26,577 bases of DNA from UBA3263 sp964549975. GTDB taxonomy: Bacteria > Bacteroidota > Bacteroidia > Bacteroidales > Muribaculaceae. The stretch is from NCBI GenBank assembly GCA_964549975.1, contig CAZJWM010000017.1:1-26577 (forward strand), given 5' to 3'. Each line of letters begins with the position of its first letter. Position 1 is the first letter of the stretch. Made by a program: the position numbers and the translations under genes. Positions 21,118-26,577 of the stretch are shown piece by piece. The notes under the pieces were generated by a model, which did no database searches, was not told where the DNA came from, and saw only the letters and a list, made by a program, of their open reading frames with translations.

Positions 21118-21150
21118 TTCAGGTGAGCTAATGCGGAGTTTGGGAGGGGT

Positions 21151-21188
21151 ATAAAATAAAAAAATTACCCGTCGTCGCGACGCGTAAT
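21151..21188 (-). terminator. Intrinsic terminator of a small RNA unit
   Basis: On the minus strand an 11-pair stem with one mismatch (ATTACGCGTCG, loop CGA, CGACGGGTAAT) is followed by TTTTTTATTTTAT. This is the clearest rho-independent terminator in the window. Confidence 0.8.
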
Positions 21189-21192
21189 CTTC

Positions 21193-21213
21193 TTACCTTA
21201 AATCTAATACCAT
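21193..21213 (-). CDS. Possible leader peptide MVLDLR
   Basis: A seven-codon ATG-to-TAA frame that ends five bases before the terminator stem. Its position between a strong promoter and a terminator is like that of an attenuator leader peptide. It contains two leucine codons and one arginine codon in six. Translation is unproven. Confidence 0.3.
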   Translation of the reverse strand: MVLDLR

Positions 21214-21225
21214 GAAAAACTGATG

Positions 21226-21233
21226 CAAAGTTA
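21226..21233 (-). promoter_or_regulatory. -7 promoter element of the small RNA unit
   Basis: On the minus strand TAACTTTG is a perfect TAnnTTTG. A TTTCG (21256-21260) lies 22 bases upstream as a weak -33. It stands within the 3' spacer after ribF. Confidence 0.65.
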
Positions 21234-21297
21234 CAGCTTTTTTTGATAGATGGTTCGAAAAATTACAGTATTTAACGTATTTAACTTTTATAAACTA

Positions 21298-22161
21298 TCA
21301 TTTTCGAGCCTCTGCAAGGTCGTTTGCTATGGCTTGGCGCAGTTGCTCAACAGAACTAAAGCGCTGTTCATCACGTAGCTTACGAAGAAATTCGAGTCGC
21401 AAGTGGGAGCCGTAGAGGTCGCCGGTGAAGTCGTCGATGTGCGCCTCGATGGTGAGGTGGTGGCCCTCCACGGTGGGGCGCATGCCAATGTTGACCACGG
21501 CCACGCGATTGAGGGCGCGCGCGGCATAGACGCCGCTGCCGGGAATCACCACGGCGGGGTCGGGCTCGACGTTGGCGGTGGGGAAACCGATGGTGCGGCC
21601 CAACCTACGGCCGCTCACCACCCTACCCTCCACGGCCGGAGCGCGGCCCAACAGAGCAGCGGCGCGGTCCACTTGGCCCTCGCGTATGAGTTGGCGCAGC
21701 AGCGAAGAACTCACCTCAGCATCGGGGTATGGCGCGGCCACCATCACCTCCACGCCCTCGTCCTCGCCCAAGCGGCGATAGTCGGCGGCAGAGAGTCCGG
21801 CGTCGCTGCCTATGCGGTTGTTGAAACCGAGCATCAGCAGCTCCACGCCGTAGCGCCGGCGAATCATGGCCATAAACTCGCGGGCCGTGAGGCGGCGCAG
21901 CTCCTCGTCGAAGGGAAACACCAGAGGCTCCACGCCGCATGCCTCAATTGCGGCAAAGGTTTCGCGGCGCGAAGCCAGCAGCTGTGGCACCTTAGTCGGC
22001 GCAATCAGCCTCAGCGGATGCTCGGCAAAGGTGATGGCCACGGGGCGCAGTGAGCGCTCGCGGCAGGCCTCACGCAACTGTGCAAACAAGTAGGCGTGGC
22101 CGCGGTGAACCCCGTCGAACACGCCCACCACGGCGCCGCATTTTCTTTCAGTTTGAGCCAC
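21298..22161 (-). CDS. ribF: Bifunctional riboflavin kinase / FAD synthetase
   Basis: A 287-residue enzyme that phosphorylates riboflavin to FMN and adenylates FMN to FAD. The N-terminal nucleotidyltransferase domain has GVFDGVHRGH (13-22), TFAEHPL and LGFNNRIGSD. The kinase domain has GRRLGRTIGFPTANV with the GFPTAN motif (192-197). I prefer the GTG start at 22161, eight bases after the stop of the HAD gene. A longer frame back to 22293 only covers that gene in another reading frame and adds a non-homologous peptide. The C-terminal 30 codons are less G+C-rich than the rest. It is last in the TlpA-HAD-ribF operon. Confidence 0.93.
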   Translation of the reverse strand: MAQTERKCGAVVGVFDGVHRGHAYLFAQLREACRERSLRPVAITFAEHPLRLIAPTKVPQLLASRRETFAAIEACGVEPLVFPFDEELRRLTAREFMAMIRRRYGVELLMLGFNNRIGSDAGLSAADYRRLGEDEGVEVMVAAPYPDAEVSSSLLRQLIREGQVDRAAALLGRAPAVEGRVVSGRRLGRTIGFPTANVEPDPAVVIPGSGVYAARALNRVAVVNIGMRPTVEGHHLTIEAHIDDFTGDLYGSHLRLEFLRKLRDEQRFSSVEQLRQAIANDLAEARK

Positions 22162-22168
22162 GGCCGAG

Positions 22169-22780
22169 TTAGAGGATTGAGAGCAGAGGATGCTCAGCCG
22201 TGATTTGCTCGGCGTGGAAGCCCAGGCGGCGAGCAGCCTCAACATTGACTGCGCCGTCGTCGAAAAATGTGGTGCTCTCGGCGGTGATGCCAAATCGACT
22301 CAACACCATCTGATAGATGCGGGCGTCGGGCTTGCACACTTTGGCGTCGAACGAGGTGACCACGCCGTCGAAATAGGCCGACAGGTCGAGGCCCTGCTTG
22401 GTGAATTCGGGGATGATGCGGCGGTGCCACATGATGGCGTTGGTGTTGGATAGCATCCACACGCGGTGGCCTCTGCGGCGCAGCTCGCGCAGGGCGTCGA
22501 GACGTTCCTCGGGGATGCCGATGAGAAATTGGCAAAAGGCCTCGTCGATCTGCTCATCGCTCACCTCAGCGGCAATGTGGCGACGCACCTCGGCGCGAAA
22601 TTCCGCAGGAGTCACCTCGCCGCTTTCGAGCATCAGGAACGGCCCCTTCTGGCAATATTCGCCAAGGAAATCGTTGGCGCCGCTCATGCCCAGCGCCTCA
22701 AAGGCGCGCACGCAGCGCATACGGTCGATGTCCATGATCACACCGCCGAGATCAAACAGCAGGTTGGGCGTCAACGTCAT
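22169..22780 (-). CDS. HAD-superfamily phosphatase, subfamily IA
   Basis: A 203-residue cytoplasmic hydrolase. Motif I is LLFDLGGVIMD, with the nucleophile Asp10; the second acidic residue of the DxD motif is replaced by Gly, as in YihX-like members. Motif II is LSNTN (Ser111), motif III is Lys150 in KVCKPD, and motif IV is TFFDDGAVNVEAA (Asp174/Asp175). The helical cap lies at about 18-90. The relatives act on sugar phosphates such as glucose-1-phosphate; placement before ribF could also suggest a flavin-pathway phosphatase, but nothing in the sequence decides this. It overlaps the thioredoxin gene by four bases. Confidence 0.88.
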   Translation of the reverse strand: MTLTPNLLFDLGGVIMDIDRMRCVRAFEALGMSGANDFLGEYCQKGPFLMLESGEVTPAEFRAEVRRHIAAEVSDEQIDEAFCQFLIGIPEERLDALRELRRRGHRVWMLSNTNAIMWHRRIIPEFTKQGLDLSAYFDGVVTSFDAKVCKPDARIYQMVLSRFGITAESTTFFDDGAVNVEAARRLGFHAEQITAEHPLLSIL

Positions 22781-23289
22781 TTCGCGGCCTTGATTTTCTT
22801 CACACGATTGTAGGTCTCGCTGACGTTGCCGTCAAAGCCCACGGCGGTGTCCACGATTTGGCCTTTGCCGTTGAGATAGAGCATATGAGGGATGCCGCTG
22901 ACTTCCATCAGTTTCGACAGAGCGCGAGTGTCGTCGAAATAGAGGTCGAAGTCGGTCCAGCCGTTGTCTTTCACCATTTTGACCACCTGGTCGCGGTTGG
23001 CGGGGTCGTCGAGCGAAATGATCACCATCTTCACTCCGGTCTCCTTTTGCCACGTCTTATATTGCTCGGAGATGGCCGTGAGCTCGCGGCGGCAGGGGCC
23101 GCACCATGTGGCGAAGAAGCTCACCAGAGTGGGTTTGCCCGACTTGCGGATAGATGAAGCTGCCACTTTTTTGCCGGCAGACGTGGTCAGTTGCACGTTG
23201 GTGGGCAACGACGTAGGAGGAGTGGCCATCATTGTGGCGCTAACGCCCAGCAGCACAGCGGCCATGAGCGAACGAAGCATTTTTTTCAT
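22777..23289 (-). CDS. TlpA/ResA-like exported thioredoxin
   Basis: A 170-residue protein with a signal peptide (MKKMLRSLMAAVLLGVSATM, about 1-22) and a thioredoxin fold. The active site is ATWCGPCRREL (WCGPC 62-66) and the cis-Pro loop is VSGIPHMLYLNGKG. It probably reduces disulfides in periplasmic proteins. The start at 23289 is preferred over a GTG at 23316, because that codon touches the promoter -7 box (23316-23323) and would precede the RNA start. It is the first gene of a three-gene operon and overlaps the HAD gene by four bases. Confidence 0.92.
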   Translation of the reverse strand: MKKMLRSLMAAVLLGVSATMMATPPTSLPTNVQLTTSAGKKVAASSIRKSGKPTLVSFFATWCGPCRRELTAISEQYKTWQKETGVKMVIISLDDPANRDQVVKMVKDNGWTDFDLYFDDTRALSKLMEVSGIPHMLYLNGKGQIVDTAVGFDGNVSETYNRVKKIKAAK

Positions 23290-23315
23290 AATCAAATGTC
23301 TTGAGATTGTCTCCA

Positions 23316-23347
23316 CAAAATTACGATTATTAATTGAAAATTGAAAA
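23316..23347 (-). promoter_or_regulatory. Promoter of the TlpA-HAD-ribF operon
   Basis: On the minus strand, TTTC (about 23343-23347), 19 bases and TAATTTTG (23316-23323) fit the Bacteroidetes promoter. The spacer lies in a TTTTCAATT repeat tract like that at 12966-12986, here inverted. Confidence 0.65.
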
Positions 23348-23367
23348 TCGAAAGTGGAAAGTGCGCG

Positions 23368-25053
23368 TCAGCGGGCAAGGGCGTGGGTGTCGTAGTCGAA
23401 GCCGTCGAGCACTTTGCGAGGGTGCGGGGCCACAAAACTCTTTGAGGCCATCGACTTTGTGGAGTCGAGCCAATGAGTGCGCAGGCCGCCCAGGGTGAAG
23501 ATGGTTTGCGAGATGTCGTCGGTGGTGCAGGGCTTGGCGGCATTGGCATTGAGCGCCTCCACTATCTCGGGATGATTGGCTGCATATTTAGGCGAACACC
23601 ACACGAACATAGGCACGTGGAGCATCTGCTCCCAATTGCCCGTCACCAACGCCAAGTTGTGAGTGCCGTAGCGGCAGTTTTGCCACAGCGCCTCGCCGTG
23701 GTCGCTGAAGAAGATGACACAGGCGTCGTTGTCGGCCACGCGATTGATGACGTCGGCGATGAGATAGTCGCAATAGTGCATGGCGTTGTCGTAGGTGGCA
23801 TTGCCGATTTGCTGCATGGGATATTTGTTGGCGTCGGGATACTCCTCGGGGTGGAAGATTTCAAACTGCGGAGTGTGGGGATAGCGGTCTTCATAATCGT
23901 TGTGACAGCCCACCATGTGGAGCAACACCATGCAGTTTTCATCGGGGGCATCGTTGAGAATGTCGGTGAGCCGGAAGTCGCCGCGGCTCGACACGGAGAG
24001 ATACTTGTCGAACTGCACTTGGGCCATCGCCACGGATGAGAAATAGTCGTATTCGTCGCAGATGTCGCCAATCTCGGTTTGGCCGGTGGAGTGGAGAGTG
24101 GTGTATCCCGCCGTGCGAAACACGGTTGGGAAGAACGGCGTGTTGGGAAAGCGGTCGTAGCCACCGATGCTGTAGGCCCCTTGGAGCGCCTTGACGGTGC
24201 GGTCGTAGACGCTCACCACGTCGGCAAACAACACGAAACGCTCGCCGCTGCAGGCGCGCAGCGAGTCGAGCCGCGGCGTGGTGGGGCGACGGTAGCCGTA
24301 GAGCGACATGCGCCCGGCAGCTTGCGATTCGCCCACGATGACTATCACCTGCGGACGGTCGGCAAAGGTCTGCTCGGCGTGGCCGTGGGCGAGTTCCTCG
24401 CGGTTCACCTCCACCAGCCGCCGGATATCCGCTTTCCAGCGGTTGCTCATGGGGTATGCCGTGAGCAGGCGGTGGTAGACGTTGATGCGGTCGGGCGTCA
24501 CCCCTTGAGGCACAATCAGAGCATAGGCCAGCCAGATGAAGCCCAACGCGGCAAGAACGGCCGTCACCGGCAGGAGGCATTTGTCCACGAGGCGTCGATG
24601 CGAAAGCCACACAGCTGCCCAACTCAGCGCAATGAGCACGGCCAGCCATGCTACGGCCATCAGCAGGGTGTCTGACGTGAGCACGCTCTTGAGCCACGCG
24701 CCCCAGAGACCGTGCGACGTGGCAATGATAGTCACCATATCAACGCCATAGTCCACACCGAATTGTGTCCGCGAGAAATATTCAATGCCGGAAATCACCA
24801 CGGTGAGCCACCACCATGAGTTCATCCACAGGCGCTGAGCGCGCTCGCTCATCAGCGCCCCGATTGAGGCAATGACAAGGGCAAACAGCATGGTGTTGCA
24901 CAAGACGATGGCGGGAGCCGCGCTGACAAAACCATATTGATATGACGGCAGACACATGTTGGCCACGAGCAGCGCTGCAAGCAGCGCCGCAAAGCGGCTA
25001 CGGGGGAAGTGGCTAATGATGCGTTGAAACATCGTGGGGCAAAAATCGGGCAT
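23368..25053 (-). CDS. Phosphoethanolamine transferase (EptA/CptA-like, sulfatase fold)
   Basis: Up to 561 residues. The N-terminal half has five membrane segments (about 20-36, 46-68, 78-94, 128-150 and 160-181), and the C-terminal half is a periplasmic alkaline-phosphatase/sulfatase-like domain. The expected zinc-site residues are Glu242 in IVGESQAAGRMSLYGY, the probable nucleophile Thr286 in YDRTVKALQ, Asp451-His452 in FFSDHGE, and His465. GES..MSLYGYRRPTTP is closer to CptA-type than to EptA-type members. It likely transfers phosphoethanolamine from phosphatidylethanolamine to lipid A, LPS core or another glycan, which can lower sensitivity to cationic peptides. The second Met (25032) may be the true start because a hairpin ends seven bases before the first. 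Confidence 0.87.
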   Translation of the reverse strand: MPDFCPTMFQRIISHFPRSRFAALLAALLVANMCLPSYQYGFVSAAPAIVLCNTMLFALVIASIGALMSERAQRLWMNSWWWLTVVISGIEYFSRTQFGVDYGVDMVTIIATSHGLWGAWLKSVLTSDTLLMAVAWLAVLIALSWAAVWLSHRRLVDKCLLPVTAVLAALGFIWLAYALIVPQGVTPDRINVYHRLLTAYPMSNRWKADIRRLVEVNREELAHGHAEQTFADRPQVIVIVGESQAAGRMSLYGYRRPTTPRLDSLRACSGERFVLFADVVSVYDRTVKALQGAYSIGGYDRFPNTPFFPTVFRTAGYTTLHSTGQTEIGDICDEYDYFSSVAMAQVQFDKYLSVSSRGDFRLTDILNDAPDENCMVLLHMVGCHNDYEDRYPHTPQFEIFHPEEYPDANKYPMQQIGNATYDNAMHYCDYLIADVINRVADNDACVIFFSDHGEALWQNCRYGTHNLALVTGNWEQMLHVPMFVWCSPKYAANHPEIVEALNANAAKPCTTDDISQTIFTLGGLRTHWLDSTKSMASKSFVAPHPRKVLDGFDYDTHALAR

Positions 25054-25059
25054 GAAAAG

Positions 25060-25083
25060 GCCGGCAGCGGGAGGGCTGCCGGC
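25060..25083 (-). terminator. Terminator-like hairpin after the Bax inhibitor-1 family gene
   Basis: GCCGGCAG and CTGCCGGC form a perfect 8-pair stem with an 8-base loop, followed on the minus strand by CTTTTC. It stands 18 bases after the stop codon of the Bax inhibitor-1 gene and just before the transferase gene. Confidence 0.65.
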
Positions 25084-25101
25084 TATTGGGGTTTGGGGAG
25101 G

Positions 25102-25815
25102 TTAGTCTCGGGAAGAGCCTCCGAAGAATCGGAGCAGGTAGAGGAAGAGGTTGACGAAGTCGAGGTAGAGGCTCAGGGCGCCGATGGAAGCCAGGTGGCT
25201 ATGGGTGGCGGCGGGCATCACTTCGGCCAGCTGACGAATCTTCTGAGTGTCCCACGCAGTGAGGCCCACGAAGATGATCACACCGAAGAAGGAGATGATC
25301 CAGTCGAAGGTGCTATTGCCCCAAAACATATTCACCAGCGAGCAGATGATCAGGCCAATCAGGGCCATAAACAGGATGTTGCCGATGCGGGTGAGGTCGC
25401 GGTTGGTGGTGTAGCCATAGATGGTCATGGCGCCGAAGGTGCCGGCGGTGATGAAAAATGTCTTGGCTATGGAGGCGCCGGTGTATATGGCAAAAATCGG
25501 GCAAAGCGTCAGGCCGTTGAGCACGGCAAAGGCCAAGAAGCAGCCAAAGGCGGTGGTGGCGCTGATTTTGGTCAGGCGCGCCGACATATAGAACACGATG
25601 CCGATTTCGAGGATAGACATCAGCAAGTAGACAAAGCGGTGTGTGGCCATGAATTCCAGGAATCCGCCCACGTAGCCCAACATGGCACACGCGGCCGAAA
25701 TCAGCAGGCCCAAGGTCATGCGTCCGTAAACACCGCGCATCACGGCCGACACTCTCTCGGTTTGAGCGAAGTCGGTGCCGCCATATTGCGGCATGTCGTA
25801 AGGATAATTGTTCAT
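25102..25815 (-). CDS. Bax inhibitor-1/YccA family membrane protein
   Basis: A 237-residue protein with a polar N terminus (1-25) and seven hydrophobic segments between about 30 and 230. It has the family hallmarks VYGRMTLGLLISA near the start, AMTIYGYTTNRDLT in the middle, and GLTAWDTQKIRQL with ALSLYLDFVNLFLYLLRFFG at the end. The two acidic residues of the pH-sensing calcium-leak site described for BsYetJ are plausibly those in AWDTQK and YLDFVN. It may conduct calcium or relate to FtsH-controlled stability as for YccA; the role in Bacteroidales is unknown. It lies 38 bases after argS and ends at its own hairpin. Confidence 0.93.
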   Translation of the reverse strand: MNNYPYDMPQYGGTDFAQTERVSAVMRGVYGRMTLGLLISAACAMLGYVGGFLEFMATHRFVYLLMSILEIGIVFYMSARLTKISATTAFGCFLAFAVLNGLTLCPIFAIYTGASIAKTFFITAGTFGAMTIYGYTTNRDLTRIGNILFMALIGLIICSLVNMFWGNSTFDWIISFFGVIIFVGLTAWDTQKIRQLAEVMPAATHSHLASIGALSLYLDFVNLFLYLLRFFGGSSRD

Positions 25816-25853
25816 TGTTCTCTGTTGTATAGAATGTTAATAATTCGTTGTTA

Positions 25854-26576
25854 TTACATGCGTTCCACCACGTTGATGCCCAGCAGGCTCAGGGCGGTGC
25901 GCACCACTCGGGCGGTGGCTTCGCTCAGGGCCAGACGCAGCGAGCGAACGGCGTCGTCGCTTTCGCGCAGGATGGAGCAGTCGTGATAGAACTGGTTGTA
26001 TTCCTTCACCAGTTCGTAGACGTAGTTGGCAATCAGCGCGGGCGAATAGGTGCGTCCGGCTTCTTGCACCACCGAGGGGAAGTCGGCCAGGCGCTGCACC
26101 AGGGCGATTTCGCGCTCGCAGGGGGTGACGGCAGAATAGTCCACGGTGGGCATTGCGGCTTCGGCGGCTTTGCGCTGCACGGAGCGGATGCGGGCGTAGG
26201 TGTATTGCACGAAGGGGCCGGTGTTGCCGTTGAAGTCGATGCTTTCGGCGGGGTTGAAGGTGATGTTTTTGCGGGGGTCAACCTTGAGCAGGAAATACTT
26301 GAGAGCGCCCAAGCCCACGGCTTCGGCCACGGCTTCGCGTTCTTCGGTGGTGAACTCGTCGAGGCGCATCTTTTCGGCCGACACACGGCGTGCGTCTTCC
26401 ACCATCTGCTCCATGAGGTCGTCGGCGTCGACCACGGTGCCTTCGCGGCTCTTCATCTTGCCGTTGGGCAGCTCCACCATGCCGTAGCTGAAGTGCACCA
26501 GGTCTTTACCCCAGCTGAAGCCGAGCTTGTCGAGCAGCAGCGAGAGCACCTGGAAGTGATAGTTTTGCTCGTTGCC
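25854..26576 (-). CDS. argS: Arginyl-tRNA synthetase, C-terminal 240 residues (5' end outside the window)
   Basis: A partial gene running off the right edge. The visible part has the catalytic-domain end with HFSYGMVELPNGKMKSREGT, the KMSKS-equivalent segment (KMKSREG) of Bacteroidetes ArgRS. NTGPFVQYTYARIRSV and a DALR anticodon-binding domain follow, ending ARVVRTALSLLGINVVERM. Reading continues in frame to base 26576 (GNEQNYHFQV before the first in-frame GTG), so the internal start is not real. The enzyme charges tRNA-Arg. Confidence 0.95.
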   Translation of the reverse strand, partial: GNEQNYHFQVLSLLLDKLGFSWGKDLVHFSYGMVELPNGKMKSREGTVVDADDLMEQMVEDARRVSAEKMRLDEFTTEEREAVAEAVGLGALKYFLLKVDPRKNITFNPAESIDFNGNTGPFVQYTYARIRSVQRKAAEAAMPTVDYSAVTPCEREIALVQRLADFPSVVQEAGRTYSPALIANYVYELVKEYNQFYHDCSILRESDDAVRSLRLALSEATARVVRTALSLLGINVVERM

Positions 26577-26577
26577 C

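Larger units (their letters stand above)
21151..21220 (-). ncRNA. Candidate small RNA or leader with a seven-codon frame
   Basis: A perfect -7 box predicts a start near 21220, and an intrinsic terminator ends the unit near 21151, giving an RNA of about 70 bases. Inside it is a complete mini frame ATG GTA TTA GAT TTA AGG TAA (21193-21213), encoding MVLDLR. I have the impression that this ATGGTATTAGATTTAAGG sequence recurs in other Bacteroidales leaders, but I cannot verify that here. It could be a stand-alone small RNA or an attenuated leader. The next minus-strand gene (DUF4143 ATPase) is 280 bases further on and has its own promoter. Confidence 0.55.

Noticed and set aside
20890..21126. 78-residue plus-strand frame over the dyads and G+C-rich hairpins
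   Set aside because: The translation just repeats the repeat sequence (MSTFGN twice) and covers regulatory DNA.
22162..22293. Upstream start for ribF
   Set aside because: The added 44 residues are the HAD gene read in another frame and do not resemble the start of RibF.
25009..25986. 325-residue plus-strand open frame across the Bax inhibitor-1 gene
   Set aside because: It spans several minus-strand genes and the terminator hairpin, and no domain is seen.

Overview
The window looks like a chromosomal segment of a gut Bacteroidales, most likely a fairly G+C-rich lineage such as Muribaculaceae. The evidence is Bacteroidetes-type promoters (TTTG, about 20 bases, TAnnTTTG), almost no reliance on Shine-Dalgarno sites, a SprE/PorW-like lipoprotein, secreted proteins with T9SS-like C-terminal tails, an M60 peptidase, a GH29 fucosidase and a TonB-receptor-type outer-membrane barrel. 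The genus is inference. There is no phage, plasmid, integrase or transposase gene. Positions 1717-1816 are a 100-N assembly gap.

Layout. Positions 1-1253 hold a truncated tRNA-Asp (minus) and a two-gene toxin-antitoxin-like module (plus) with its own promoter and a candidate operator. Positions 1254-1850 hold a 42-residue membrane peptide, a cluster of small hairpins sharing a GCCGAAGG cap, a 39-bp inverted repeat and the gap. Positions 1851-4742 encode a 963-residue outer-membrane barrel protein, followed by tRNA-Leu(UAA). From 4912 on, every protein gene is on the minus strand.

Read in transcription order, the minus strand forms these groups: (a) argS (partial); (b) a Bax inhibitor-1 family protein; (c) a phosphoethanolamine transferase; (d) a TlpA-like thioredoxin, a HAD phosphatase and ribF; (e) a small leader-like RNA unit with an intrinsic terminator, then a DUF4143 ATPase whose promoter is bracketed by two 40-bp dyads; (f) LRR protein, M60 peptidase, DUF5106, CvpA, miaB; (g) GH29 fucosidase, GEVED-domain protein, tsaE, birA, SprE/PorW-like lipoprotein.

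The most striking layout is that groups (f) and (g) have the same plan. Secreted, probably mucin- or glycan-directed proteins come first. They are followed with zero spacing or overlap by housekeeping genes, each set including a tRNA-A37 modification gene (miaB or tsaE). Each group ends at a hairpin that overlaps the last stop codon. Two of the secreted proteins carry T9SS-like tails, and the last gene of group (g) resembles the T9SS lipoprotein SprE/PorW. The least explained sequences are the dyad pair at 20878-20992, the small RNA unit at 21151-21233 and the hairpin cluster at 1454-1715.
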